In this document: positions 9,410-18,458 of the stretch, piece by piece | How the letters are laid out: each line of letters begins with the position of its first letter | Numbering within the stretch: position 1 is the first letter of the stretch | Source: Kangsaoukella pontilimi | Lineage (GTDB): Bacteria; Pseudomonadota; Alphaproteobacteria; Rhodobacterales; Rhodobacteraceae | Length of the DNA stretch: 64,000 nt | NCBI RefSeq assembly: GCF_009830125.1 | Contig: NZ_WUPT01000002.1 | Span: forward strand, 558,001-622,000 | Direction: 5' to 3' | The notes under the pieces: model-generated | Seen by the model: the letters and a program-made list of their open reading frames with translations, nothing else | Databases searched by the model: none | What the model was told of the DNA's origin: nothing | Position numbers and translations under genes: made by a program

Positions 9410-12216
9410 CAGGAGCGGGCCCGTTCGGCGCCGGCCTCGATCGCGTCGCGCAGGCGCTTTTCAAGGGTCCGCTGCTTGGACGCGCCGTAAAACTTAAGGC
9501 CGAACATGTCCTTGACGTAGAACGAGTCGACAACCTGTTCGCCGTAGGTCGCGATCACGGCGCTCGCGATATAGACGTTCGATTCCGCAAGAGTCCTGGT
9601 CAGGTCGTACAAGAGACCGGGTCGGTCGCGGGTGTCGACTTCGATGATTGTGTAGATGTCGGAGCCTTCGTTGTCGAAGGTGATCGACGTCGGCACGTTG
9701 AAGGCCTTTTCGCGCTTCTTCATCTTGTCGCGGTCGACAAGCGACTTCCGGGGCAGAACCTCGCCATGCAGCGTCCGTTCGATCATCGATTTGAGGCGCG
9801 GATGCCGCGACGCGTCATAGGGCGACTCTTCCGCGTCCTGCACCCAGAACACGGCCGTGGCGTAGCCGTCGGACGAGGTATAGGTCCGCGCGTCGACCAC
9901 GTTGGCTCCCACGAGCGCCAGCGCGCCGGCGAGCCGCGAGAAGATGCCCGGATGGTCGGCCAGCGCGAAACAGACCCGCGTGGCGTCGCGGTCTTCGTCG
10001 GGCATGAGGTCGATCCGGATCTGATCGTCCTCGATATCCTTGAGCATGTTGGCGAAGACCACCTGAGTCTCGGTCGTTAGCCCCTGCCAGTAGGGGCCAT
10101 AGTGACGGCCCGTTTCCTTGCGAAGCGCCTTGGCATCCCAGTCCGACAGCGCCTCGCGGACGGCGCGCTTGGCCTCCGCCTCGGCGCTTTCGCGGTTGAC
10201 CGCCTCCAGCCCCTGTTCCAGCGCCACCGCCGTCTGACGGTATAGCGCCCGGAGGAGTTGCGCTTTCCAGTTGTTCCAGACACCCGGCCCGACGCCTCGG
10301 ATATCGCAGACGGTCAGAACCGTCAGAAGGTCTAGCCGCTTCTTGGTCTTCACGGCCTTGGCGAAATCACGAATGGTGCGGGGTTCGGCAAGGTCACGCT
10401 TCTGCGCCATGTCGGACATGAGAAGGTGATACCGGACCAGCCATTCCACCGTCTCGACTTCGGATTTCTTGAGGCCCAGGCGTGGCGCCACGCGGCGCGC
10501 GATCTGTGCGCCCAGGACCGAATGGTCCTCGGGCCGGCCCTTGCCGATGTCGTGGAGAAAGAGCGCAGTGTAGAGCACCTTCCGGTCAACGCCCTCTTTC
10601 AGGATGCGGCTGGCGATGGGCAGTTCCTCGACCAGCTCCTCGCGCTCGATCTGGGCAAGGGTCGAGATGCACTGGATGGTATGCTCGTCCACCGTGTAGC
10701 TGTGATACATGTTGAACTGCATCATCGCCACGACCGGCGCGAATTCCGGGATGAAAGCGGCGAGCACGCCCAATTCGTTCATCCGCCTGAGCGCCCGCTC
10801 GGGGTTGCCGTGTTTCAGAAGCAGATCGAGGAACAAGCGCGTCGCCTCTGGTGACGAGCGCATCTCGTCGTCGATCATGTGCAGGTTGGCCGAGATCAGC
10901 CGCATGGCGTCGGGGTGGATCAGGTACCCGGTGCGGAGCGCCTCTTCGAAGATGCGAAGAAGGTTCAGCTTGTCCTTCAGGAACCGTTTTTCCCCCGAAA
11001 TCATCAGGCGCCCGTGTTTCAGGACATAGCCGTCCTTCAACTGTCGGCGGCGCCGGAACATCGTGAAGGGCGATGCGGCGCGTTTCACGTGGCTGGCTTC
11101 GAGCGCGGTCAGGAAAATGCGCGTGACCTCGCCCACCGAGGTGGCGTGGCGGAAGTATTCCTGCATGAAGTGTTCGACACCCCGCCGGCCCGCCCTGTCC
11201 ACATAGCCCATCCGCTGGGCGACCTCGACCTGAGCATCGAAGGTCAACTGGTCCATGGCCCTGCCTGCGACAAGATGCAGGTGACAGCGCACCGCCATGA
11301 GGAAGGCTTCGGCGGCCACGAAACGGTCGAACTCGTCCTTGCGGAAGAGGCCGAGGTCCACCAGCTCGGCGGCATCATCGACGCTGTAGATGTATTTCCC
11401 GATCCAGAAGAGAGTTTGGAGGTCGCGCAGCCCGCCCTTGCCCTCTTTCACGTTCGGCTCGACCATGTAGCGCTGTCCGCCCTGCTTGCGGTGCCGCTCG
11501 GCTCGCTCGGCCAGCTTGGCCTCGATGAAGTCCGAGGCGGTGGACTTGAAAAGATCCTTGTGGAGCTTGGCCTTCAACTCGTCGGCCAGCGCACGATCGC
11601 CATCCAGAAAGCGATGCTCCAGAAGGGCGGTTCTGATGGTGTAATCCTCGCGCCCGAGGCGAATGCAGTCCCGGATCGTCCGGCTGGAATGGCCCACCTT
11701 CAGATGCAGGTCCCAGAAGACGTAGAGCATCGACTCGATCAGGCTTTCGGCCCAGGGTGTCGTCTTCCACGGCATCAGGAACAGAAGATCCACATCCGAA
11801 AAGGGAGCCATTTCGCCCCTGCCATAGCCGCCCACGGCGAGGACGGCGATCCGCTCGCCCTCGGTCGGGTTCGGGTTGGGGTGAAGCCGCGTCTGCGCCA
11901 CATCCAGAACGGTACGGACCACGCCATCCGTCAGATAGGCATAGGCGAGCACCGTCGGCCGCGCCGATTTCGGTGCCTCCGCGAATTCAGCGGCGATGCG
12001 GTCGCGTCCCGCGGCGATCGCGGCTTTCAGTACCTGTACGGTAACGGTCCGGACTGCGCGCCCGTCGCTGTCGCCGTCCAGTTCGGCGTCGATCGCCGCA
12101 CGGACGGCGGCGGCGTCAAAGATCTCTTTGGCGGGTGCGATCAGGTCGACCGCTGGGTCCTCGGCGGGGCCGGGCTCAGAGGCCAGCGCCGCCGAAGCTT
12201 CTTGGAGCGGGGTCAA
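9409..12216 (-). CDS. glnD: Bifunctional PII uridylyltransferase/uridylyl-removing enzyme
   Basis: This 935-residue nitrogen sensor uridylylates PII when glutamine is low and removes UMP when it is high. Domains in order: nucleotidyltransferase with GGYGRGE (129-135) and DVDLLF; a helical region; an HD domain with HDIGKGRPEDHS (about 555-570); and two C-terminal ACT domains (FALADHPGIFSRL and DTRDRPGLLYDLTR) that sense glutamine. The start is a TTG with an AGGTGA ribosome site six bases upstream. It overlaps the 3' end of the lipoprotein gene by 41 bases, which suggests coupled translation. Confidence 0.95.
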   Translation of the reverse strand: MTPLQEASAALASEPGPAEDPAVDLIAPAKEIFDAAAVRAAIDAELDGDSDGRAVRTVTVQVLKAAIAAGRDRIAAEFAEAPKSARPTVLAYAYLTDGVVRTVLDVAQTRLHPNPNPTEGERIAVLAVGGYGRGEMAPFSDVDLLFLMPWKTTPWAESLIESMLYVFWDLHLKVGHSSRTIRDCIRLGREDYTIRTALLEHRFLDGDRALADELKAKLHKDLFKSTASDFIEAKLAERAERHRKQGGQRYMVEPNVKEGKGGLRDLQTLFWIGKYIYSVDDAAELVDLGLFRKDEFDRFVAAEAFLMAVRCHLHLVAGRAMDQLTFDAQVEVAQRMGYVDRAGRRGVEHFMQEYFRHATSVGEVTRIFLTALEASHVKRAASPFTMFRRRRQLKDGYVLKHGRLMISGEKRFLKDKLNLLRIFEEALRTGYLIHPDAMRLISANLHMIDDEMRSSPEATRLFLDLLLKHGNPERALRRMNELGVLAAFIPEFAPVVAMMQFNMYHSYTVDEHTIQCISTLAQIEREELVEELPIASRILKEGVDRKVLYTALFLHDIGKGRPEDHSVLGAQIARRVAPRLGLKKSEVETVEWLVRYHLLMSDMAQKRDLAEPRTIRDFAKAVKTKKRLDLLTVLTVCDIRGVGPGVWNNWKAQLLRALYRQTAVALEQGLEAVNRESAEAEAKRAVREALSDWDAKALRKETGRHYGPYWQGLTTETQVVFANMLKDIEDDQIRIDLMPDEDRDATRVCFALADHPGIFSRLAGALALVGANVVDARTYTSSDGYATAVFWVQDAEESPYDASRHPRLKSMIERTLHGEVLPRKSLVDRDKMKKREKAFNVPTSITFDNEGSDIYTIIEVDTRDRPGLLYDLTRTLAESNVYIASAVIATYGEQVVDSFYVKDMFGLKFYGASKQRTLEKRLRDAIEAGAERARS

Positions 12217-13342
12217 TCACGATCACCTGGTTGTTCTGGATTTGCGCCACGGCGAGGCCGCGCTCGTTCGTGCCGGACCGGAAGAAGCGGAACGGGCCGC
12301 TAACGCCGGCAAAGCCCTGGCCCTGGGTCAACGCCTCGGCGGTCAGGGCGTTCGAGTTGCCCTGCGCCACCAGCGCGCCGATGGCGGCGATCCCGTCATA
12401 GGCCAGCCCCGCGACGGGCGAAGGCAGCGCGCCGTAGGCCGCCTGATAACGTGCGTTGAAGCGCGCGGTCAGACCGGGCGACGGGGTGGCGAACCACGCG
12501 CCCTGCAGCCCGCCGAGGCTGAGCGCGCTTGTCGGGATATCAAGGCGCTGAAGACCGATAAACTGGGCGTTGTCAGCGTCGACCCCGTTTTCCGGCAGAA
12601 GCTCGGCCAGGAATGGCAAGGCGCCTGATGTGCCTGAGGTCACGAAGACCGCACTGGCGCCGGAGCTGCGATAGCCATTCGCGATCTGGGGGATCGCATC
12701 GATAACGCCCTGTTGCGACAAGGCGAAGCTGCTGGTTCCGGCAAGGCGCGCGCCATTCGCGGCGATGGACCGCTGGATCGCATCGCGGCCGGATTCTTCG
12801 GCCGGATCGGCGGCATGTACGATGTAGATGTCGCCCTTGCCCTGGGACTGTGCGTAGCGGACCAGCCGGTCTGCCGACGTCTGGAACGTGTTGCCCAGGA
12901 TAAAGACGTTGCCGCCGGCGACTGAAGGGTTGTTCGAGAACGCAAGCACGTTGACGCCTCGTCCTGCGGCCACCTGACCTGCTGAAGCGGCGGCTTCGGC
13001 GAAGAGCGGTCCCACGAAGATGCGCGCGCCGTCATCCAACGCCTGCTCTGCGGCGGCGGCGGCACCGGCGGCGGTCCCGCCCGTGTCGTAGACGCGCAGA
13101 TCGATCTCGACGCTCTCCAGATCGCCTGCCGCAAGCCGGGCCGCATTTTCGAGTGAGACGGCAAGGGAACCAGCCGATGCAGAACTTTTCGGCACGAGGA
13201 GCGCTACGGGAACGGCGCGGGAAGTGTTGATCAACGGTCCTCCGCCGATGGTCGGCACGTCGCATGCGGCCAAACCGACCAATGCGACCGCGCCTGCGAT
13301 CAGGGACAAGGCCTTGCGGCGAAGGGACAAAAGCGCGACCAT
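12176..13342 (-). CDS. LppC/LpoA-like periplasmic-binding lipoprotein (penicillin-binding protein activator)
   Basis: A 388-residue protein with a lipobox (LAACD, cysteine near residue 27) and a type I periplasmic-binding fold similar to branched-chain amino-acid-binding proteins. LLVPKSSASAGSL opens the first lobe and IFVGPLFAEAAAS follows. In gammaproteobacteria the LppC/LpoA family activates penicillin-binding protein 1A; here that role is inferred from the fold, the lipid anchor and the neighbouring murJ. The start has a GAGG ribosome site. It diverges from rsmI, a pairing also seen for LpoA homologues in other proteobacteria. Confidence 0.8.
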   Translation of the reverse strand: MVALLSLRRKALSLIAGAVALVGLAACDVPTIGGGPLINTSRAVPVALLVPKSSASAGSLAVSLENAARLAAGDLESVEIDLRVYDTGGTAAGAAAAAEQALDDGARIFVGPLFAEAAASAGQVAAGRGVNVLAFSNNPSVAGGNVFILGNTFQTSADRLVRYAQSQGKGDIYIVHAADPAEESGRDAIQRSIAANGARLAGTSSFALSQQGVIDAIPQIANGYRSSGASAVFVTSGTSGALPFLAELLPENGVDADNAQFIGLQRLDIPTSALSLGGLQGAWFATPSPGLTARFNARYQAAYGALPSPVAGLAYDGIAAIGALVAQGNSNALTAEALTQGQGFAGVSGPFRFFRSGTNERGLAVAQIQNNQVIVIDPAPRSFGGAGL

Positions 13343-13421
13343 CTCATTACCTCGCTGACAGGGCGACCGGACTGGCGCGACCCTAGGGATATTCACGGAT
13401 CAAGTAAATCGCGGAGGGCGT

Positions 13422-14285
13422 GTGACAAACCAAACCGGCGTCGAGCCGCTTCCGCCTGCGCTATACATGGTCGCGACACCGATCGGGAATGCACGCGACA
13501 TCACGCTCAGGACGCTTGATATCCTGGCTGCGGCCGATGTGTTGGCGGCCGAGGATACGCGATCTCTTCGGCGTCTCATGGAGATCCACGGCGTCGCGCT
13601 CGGAGACAGACGCGTGCTGCCTTACCACGACCACAACGGCCCCAAGATGCGTCCGGTGATCCTGAAGGCCCTGATGGAAGGCAAGTCGGTGGCCTATGCC
13701 TCCGAGGCGGGCACGCCCCTTGTCAGTGACCCGGGCTATGCGCTGGTCAGGGACGCGGCGGCGGGAGGGCATGCAGTGACGGCGGCGCCAGGGGCCAGCG
13801 CCGCGCTGGCGGCGCTCGTGGTGGCCGGGCTGCCTAGTGACCGTTTCACCTTCGCCGGCTTCGCGCCAAGCGGTGCCACGACGCGGCGGGCCTTCTACAG
13901 GGGATTGGCAGAACTCACCGGCAGTCTGATCGTCTACGAGACGCCGAACCGGCTGGCCGACAGCCTTGAAGCGGCAGCCGAGGGGTTGGGAGCCGATCGT
14001 CCGGCGGTCATCTGCCGCGAACTGACCAAACGCTTCGAGGAGGTGCGGCGCGACACCTTGGGTGCGCTCTTGGATCAGGTGCCGGACATGACGCTGAAAG
14101 GCGAGGTCGTTCTGGTCATCGGACCTGCGCCTGATCGGGAAACTTCGGAGGCCGATATCGAAGCGGCCATGGCGGAGGCGATGCAAAGCCTTCGACTGAA
14201 AGAGGCGGCGGCAGAAGTGGCCGAAAGACTGGGCATCCCGAAGCGGGAGGCATACGCCATGGGGCTGAAACTCAAGGGCGATTAA
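13422..14285 (+). CDS. rsmI: 16S rRNA (cytidine(1402)-2'-O)-methyltransferase
   Basis: A 287-residue SAM-dependent tetrapyrrole-methylase-fold enzyme that methylates the ribose of C1402 in 16S rRNA. Family features visible are ATPIGNARDITLR at the N terminus, AAEDTRSLRRL, and SEAGTPLVSDPG followed by APGASAALAAL. The GTG start is preceded by GGAGGG five bases upstream. The C-terminal helical extension ends in AYAMGLKLKGD. The YraN gene follows 53 bases downstream on the same strand, the same rsmI-yraN order as in many proteobacteria. Confidence 0.96.
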   Translation: MTNQTGVEPLPPALYMVATPIGNARDITLRTLDILAAADVLAAEDTRSLRRLMEIHGVALGDRRVLPYHDHNGPKMRPVILKALMEGKSVAYASEAGTPLVSDPGYALVRDAAAGGHAVTAAPGASAALAALVVAGLPSDRFTFAGFAPSGATTRRAFYRGLAELTGSLIVYETPNRLADSLEAAAEGLGADRPAVICRELTKRFEEVRRDTLGALLDQVPDMTLKGEVVLVIGPAPDRETSEADIEAAMAEAMQSLRLKEAAAEVAERLGIPKREAYAMGLKLKGD

Positions 14286-14338
14286 ACGAATATTCACTGG
14301 CCTGGGCGTACACCACACTTGAGACTGGAGGTGTCCTG

Positions 14339-14704
14339 ATGAGTTTTCATGATCGCGGATTGACGAACTATCACGCGGGGCTTGCCGCGGAAGACGTGGT
14401 CTGCCGCGAGTACTGCGAAGCGGGTTATAGCGCGGCTGCCCGCCGGTGGCGCGGCAGGGGTGGCGAGATCGACCTGATTTTCCGCCGCGGTGCCGAGGTG
14501 ATCTTCGTCGAGGTCAAGAAATCGCGCGACTGTTTCCGGGCGGCGGAAAGCCTGACGCGCCGCCAGATCGGGCGCATCTCCGCCGCCGCAGAGGAATTTC
14601 TTGCCCGTGAACCGCAGGGGCTTCTGACGCCGGCACGTATCGACGCCGCCTTCGTGGACAGCCATGGGCGAACAGCAGTGGTGGAGAATATCACCATGGG
14701 TTAG
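14339..14704 (+). CDS. YraN family (UPF0102) endonuclease-like protein
   Basis: A 121-residue member of the UPF0102/YraN family, which has a restriction-endonuclease-like core. GGEIDLIFRRG and the strand VIFVEVKKS form the expected E-x-D...E-x-K nuclease motif. The cellular role is not established; a link to DNA repair or recombination is often proposed. A GGAGGTG ribosome site lies close before the ATG. It follows rsmI on the same strand and probably shares its transcript. Confidence 0.9.
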   Translation: MSFHDRGLTNYHAGLAAEDVVCREYCEAGYSAAARRWRGRGGEIDLIFRRGAEVIFVEVKKSRDCFRAAESLTRRQIGRISAAAEEFLAREPQGLLTPARIDAAFVDSHGRTAVVENITMG

Positions 14705-14793
14705 GCGGCCACGACGTTCCCTCCGACATTGCACACGCTCTGCGCTTCCGCCATTAGATGGCGCGTCGCTGCCAGAGTTTTACGGAGGTTCCG

Positions 14794-15738
14794 ATGCGCG
14801 TCGCCTTTCAGATGGACCCAATCGACGGGGTCAATATCGACGCCGATTCGACATTTCGGCTGGCCGAAGAGGCACAGGCGCGTGGATGGGACATGTTCCT
14901 CTACACGCCCGACAAGCTTGCCTGGAACGACGGCAAGGTCACAGCGATGGCGTCGAGCCTGTCGGTGCAACGGGTGAAGGGCGATCACGCCAGACAGGGT
15001 GCGCCGGAAACGGTTGATCTTTCCACGATGGATGTGGTCTGGCTTCGGCAGGACCCGCCTTTCGACATGGGCTATATCACCACCACGCACATCCTGGACA
15101 AACTCGCCGCGAGCACGCTTGTGGTGAATGATCCTTTCTGGGTCCGGAACTACCCCGAAAAGCTCCTTGTGCTCGATTTTCCCGGCCTCACCCCGCCCAC
15201 TTGCATCGCCCGCGATCTGGATACGCTGCGCGCCTTCCGGGCCGAGCATGGCGATATCATCCTCAAACCGCTCTACGGTAACGGCGGCGCGGGCGTCTTT
15301 CGCCTGACCCCGGACGACCGTAACCTCGTCAGCCTCTGGGAGCTTTTTACGGGCATCAACCGCGAGCCTCTGATCGCCCAGAAATTCGTCCCCGCCGTTA
15401 CCAAGGGCGACAAGCGCATCATTCTCGTCGACGGCGACCCGATCGGTGCGATCAATCGCGTGCCCGCCGAGGGTGAGACACGCTCGAACCTGCACGTGGG
15501 CGGCCGCGCCGAGAAAGTCGGTCTGACCGAGCGCGACCGCGAGATCTGCGATACCATCGGGCCGCTTCTGAATGAGAAGGGGCAGGTCTTCGTCGGCATC
15601 GATGTGATCGGCGACTACCTGACCGAAATCAACGTGACTTCGCCCACTGGCATCCAAGAGCTTGAACGCTTCGACGGCATCAACGTCGCCGGGGCGATCT
15701 GGGATGCCATCGACGCGCGGCTAGAGCGCCGGGGCTGA
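14794..15738 (+). CDS. gshB: Glutathione synthetase
   Basis: This 314-residue ATP-grasp enzyme adds glycine to gamma-glutamylcysteine in the second step of glutathione synthesis. It opens with [11 protein letters not shown]; further family hallmarks are [26 protein letters not shown] and [14 protein letters not shown]. The start was placed at the ATG with ACGGAGG eight bases upstream rather than at an earlier in-frame ATG. Its last 18 bases overlap the convergent comM gene. Confidence 0.97.
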   Translation: MRVAFQMDPIDGVNIDADSTFRLAEEAQARGWDMFLYTPDKLAWNDGKVTAMASSLSVQRVKGDHARQGAPETVDLSTMDVVWLRQDPPFDMGYITTTHILDKLAASTLVVNDPFWVRNYPEKLLVLDFPGLTPPTCIARDLDTLRAFRAEHGDIILKPLYGNGGAGVFRLTPDDRNLVSLWELFTGINREPLIAQKFVPAVTKGDKRIILVDGDPIGAINRVPAEGETRSNLHVGGRAEKVGLTERDREICDTIGPLLNEKGQVFVGIDVIGDYLTEINVTSPTGIQELERFDGINVAGAIWDAIDARLERRG

Positions 15739-17235
15739 CGGCAGACGATAGGCAAGCGCCTCTGCCACGTGGTGCCGGGCGACGGCGTCGCTGCCTTCGA
15801 GGTCGGCGATAGTCCGGGCGACCCTGAGCACGCGGTGATAGCCTCGCGCGGACAGGCCGATCCTGTCCGCCGCCTTGGACAGAAGCGCGCGCCCGGCTTC
15901 GTCAGGTGTCGCCACACGGGTCAGGAGGTCGCCTGATGCATCCGCGTTCAGCCGCGTCTCGCCCTCATCCGCATAGCGCTGGGTCTGCCGCGCGCGCGCG
16001 CCAGCCACGCGGGCCGCGACGGTCTCGGACGCCTCACCGGTTGGGCCCTCTTCAAGCTCGCTGAAGGGCACCGGCGGCATCTCGACCCGCAGATCGAAAC
16101 GGTCGATGAGCGGGCCCGAGATACGGCCCATGTAGTCGTCGCCGCAGGCCGGTGCGCGCGCGCAGGCGCGTCCCGGATCGGATAAGTAGCCGCAGCGGCA
16201 GGGATTGGCGGCGGCGACCAGAAGGAATCGGCACGGATACCGCACATGGGCATTCGCGCGGGAGACGGTGACATCACCGGTTTCGAGCGGCTGACGCAGG
16301 GTTTCCAGCACGTTTCGGGGAAACTCGGGCAACTCGTCTAGGAAGAGAACACCGTTATGCGCGAGGCTGACCTCACCCGGCAAGGCGCCGCGACCGCCGC
16401 CGACGATAGCGGCCATGGAGGCCGTGTGATGCGGTGCACGGAACGGACGCTGCCGCGAAATTCCGCCCGCCTCGATCATGCCGGCGCGGGACAGGATCAT
16501 CGAGGTCTCCAGCGCCTCGCCAGCGTCGAGGGGCGGCAGGATGCCGGGCAGTCGCGCGGCCAGCATCGACTTGCCTGAACCCGGTGTGCCGACGAAAAGC
16601 AGGTTGTGCCGTCCGGCTGCCGCGATCTCCAATGCGCGCTTGCCGCGCTCTTGTCCGCGCACATCAGACAGGTCCGGGGAGATGGCGCCGTCCCGAACCT
16701 CGCCGGGGTCCGATGGCGCGACGACGGTCTGGCCGGTCAGGTGTGCAATCGCAGCGCCAAGTGTGGATGTGGCGATGACCGCCGTTCCCGCGACCCACGC
16801 GGCTTCTCTCCCGGTTGCTTCGGGGCAAATGAGCGACAGGTCTTCGGCGCCTGCGGCCACGGCGGCGGGGAGCGCGCCCGCGACAGGCACAAGTCCGCCA
16901 TCGAGCGACAGCTCGCCAATCGCCACATATCCCGCGACGGTATCCTCGGGCAGAAGGCCGATCGCGGCGAGAAGCGCCAGCGCAATGGGCAGATCGAAAT
17001 GCGACCCCTCTTTCGGCAGGTCCGCCGGGGACAGGTTGATCGTGATCCGCTTCGACGGCAGCGCAATGGAGATCGCGCTGAGCGCGGCGCGCACACGCTC
17101 GCGGGCCTCGGACACTGCCTTGTCCGGCAGGCCCACGACCGAGAAGGACGGAACTCCGGGCGTCAGGGCGCATTGCACCTCGACGAGGCGGGCGTCGATC
17201 CCCTCGAAAGCGACTGTGTAGCTGCGCGCGACCAT
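15721..17235 (-). CDS. comM: ComM/YifB-type AAA+ ATPase (competence branch-migration helicase)
   Basis: A 504-residue hexameric ATPase related to Mg chelatase. In naturally competent bacteria ComM drives branch migration of incoming DNA during recombination. The layout is an N-terminal Lon-like domain ([15 protein letters not shown]), the Walker A GTPGSGKS, an LFLDELPEF Walker B, and a Mg-chelatase C-terminal part. An insert with cysteines ([15 protein letters not shown]) is present as in the family. Three CtrA-type half-sites lie 40-65 bases before its ATG. In Rhodobacter capsulatus CtrA controls comM for gene transfer agent uptake, so the same control is likely here. Confidence 0.93.
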   Translation of the reverse strand: MVARSYTVAFEGIDARLVEVQCALTPGVPSFSVVGLPDKAVSEARERVRAALSAISIALPSKRITINLSPADLPKEGSHFDLPIALALLAAIGLLPEDTVAGYVAIGELSLDGGLVPVAGALPAAVAAGAEDLSLICPEATGREAAWVAGTAVIATSTLGAAIAHLTGQTVVAPSDPGEVRDGAISPDLSDVRGQERGKRALEIAAAGRHNLLFVGTPGSGKSMLAARLPGILPPLDAGEALETSMILSRAGMIEAGGISRQRPFRAPHHTASMAAIVGGGRGALPGEVSLAHNGVLFLDELPEFPRNVLETLRQPLETGDVTVSRANAHVRYPCRFLLVAAANPCRCGYLSDPGRACARAPACGDDYMGRISGPLIDRFDLRVEMPPVPFSELEEGPTGEASETVAARVAGARARQTQRYADEGETRLNADASGDLLTRVATPDEAGRALLSKAADRIGLSARGYHRVLRVARTIADLEGSDAVARHHVAEALAYRLPSAPAL

Positions 17236-17274
17236 CCCGTCCTCGTGATCCGCAACCAGCTAGAGCGGGTATAG

Positions 17275-17301
17275 TTAACAGGCGGTTAAGGGTCGCTTAA
17301 C
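17275..17301. promoter_or_regulatory. CtrA-type array: TTAA-N7-TTAA-N7-TTAAC
   Basis: Three TTAA tetrads lie at 17275, 17286 and 17297, each separated from the next by exactly seven bases, and the last is followed by C. CtrA recognises TTAA-N7-TTAA(C), so this is two overlapping sites sharing the middle half. The array lies 40-65 bases upstream of the comM start and about 150 bases upstream of rpoH2, which makes comM the likelier target. Confidence 0.75.
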
Positions 17302-17364
17302 TCCTCGGCGCTATCCATTTGGGAAATCCCGATCTTTTCGGGAACTAAAAAACGCAGTGCGAAT

Positions 17365-17392
17365 TGATCCAATGGCAAGGTCCGCACGTAAC
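17365..17392 (+). promoter_or_regulatory. Putative RpoE (singlet-oxygen ECF sigma) promoter of rpoH2
   Basis: TGATCC (17365-17370), a 16-base spacer and CGTAAC (17387-17392) fit the TGATC...CGTA pattern described for the RpoE-ChrR system of Rhodobacter sphaeroides. There RpoHII is a known direct RpoE target. The predicted transcript would begin about 55 bases before the rpoH2 ATG. Confidence 0.65.
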
Positions 17393-17451
17393 AACAGGAA
17401 AAGTGGATCAGACCGGACGAAATATTCGGTCGAGCAACCGGGGGAAGACGA

Positions 17452-18330
17452 ATGGCGCTTGACGGTTTTTCAGATCAGACACTTTCCAGGCGGGCCATGC
17501 AGGCCGAGCTTCTCGACGCGGAGACGGAGTTGCGATTGGCCTATGCCTGGCGCGACGAGCGCGACGAAGAAGCGCTGCATCGCCTGATCACAGCCTATAT
17601 GCGATTGGCCATTTCGATGGCGGCCAAGTTCAAGCGCTACGGCGCGCCGATGAACGATCTCATTCAGGAGGCGGGTCTGGGCCTTATGAAGGCCGCCGAC
17701 AAGTTCGACCCTGACCGGGGCGTGCGCTTCTCGACTTACGCCGTCTGGTGGATCAAGGCGTCGATCCAGGACTACGTGATGCGCAATTGGTCGATGGTGC
17801 GCACGGGCTCGACCTCCAGCCAGAAATCGCTGTTTTTCAACCTCCGCCGCGTTCAGGCCCGGCTTGAGCGTGAGGCGGCAGCGCGGGGCGAGGTTGTTGA
17901 CCGTCAGGCGATGCGTCAGATGATTTCGACCGAAATCGGTGTGCCTTTGCATGATGTGGAGATGATGGAAGGCCGTCTTGCCGGGTCCGATTTCTCGCTG
18001 AATGCCACCCAGTCGGCCGATGACGAGGGCCGAGAGTGGATCGAAACCCTCGAGGACGAGGATGCGCGTCAGTCCGAGCAGGTTGAGCATGACAAGGACA
18101 TCGATACGCTGCGCGCGTGGCTGGTGTCGGCGCTGTCCTCTCTGAACGAGCGCGAGCGCTTTATCGTTCAGGAACGTAAGCTCCGCGACGAGCCGCGTAC
18201 GCTCGAAAGTCTCGGCAACGAGTTGGGCCTGTCGAAAGAGCGTGTGCGTCAGCTCGAAGCCGCCGCTTTCGGCAAGATGCGCAAGAACCTCGAATCGCAG
18301 TCGCGCGAGGTTCACGAGTTTCTGGTGTAA
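17452..18330 (+). CDS. rpoH2: RNA polymerase sigma-32 type factor, RpoHII-like
   Basis: A 292-residue sigma factor of the RpoH group. Region 2 is seen in FKRYGAPMNDLIQEAGLGLMK and the RFSTYAVWWIKASIQDYVMRNW block (region 2.4, -10 recognition). The RpoH box region is QKSLFFNLRR. Region 4 near the C terminus contains LGLSKERVRQLEA (-35 recognition). The N terminus (MALDGFSDQTL) and overall pattern match RpoHII of Rhodobacter rather than RpoHI, which points to photo-oxidative and general stress control. A GGGGGAAG ribosome site precedes the ATG. It has its own terminator. Confidence 0.88.
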   Translation: MALDGFSDQTLSRRAMQAELLDAETELRLAYAWRDERDEEALHRLITAYMRLAISMAAKFKRYGAPMNDLIQEAGLGLMKAADKFDPDRGVRFSTYAVWWIKASIQDYVMRNWSMVRTGSTSSQKSLFFNLRRVQARLEREAAARGEVVDRQAMRQMISTEIGVPLHDVEMMEGRLAGSDFSLNATQSADDEGREWIETLEDEDARQSEQVEHDKDIDTLRAWLVSALSSLNERERFIVQERKLRDEPRTLESLGNELGLSKERVRQLEAAAFGKMRKNLESQSREVHEFLV

Positions 18331-18355
18331 TTTCCTTCAAGTGTGTGTTCCGACT

Positions 18356-18387
18356 GGGCCCGTTGCAAATGCAGCGGGCCTTTTCTT
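18356..18387 (+). terminator. Intrinsic terminator of rpoH2
   Basis: GGCCCGTTGC pairs with GCAGCGGGCC (one G-U wobble) around an AAAT loop, followed directly by TTTTCTT. This is a strong rho-independent terminator 26 bases after the rpoH2 stop. Confidence 0.88.
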
Positions 18388-18458
18388 ATGCGCGTCGCGG
18401 GTTGCCGTCCGCGCACGACCTTCGTAACACTTGAGGCCGGCCGCAGAAGGAGCCGTCG

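Noticed and set aside
7638-9533. 631-codon minus-strand frame over murJ
   Set aside because: It is in a different frame of the same strand as murJ, is rich in Arg, Gly and Pro, and crosses the ends of real genes.
10879-12303. 474-codon plus-strand frame opposite glnD
   Set aside because: Shadow of glnD with no recognisable domain.
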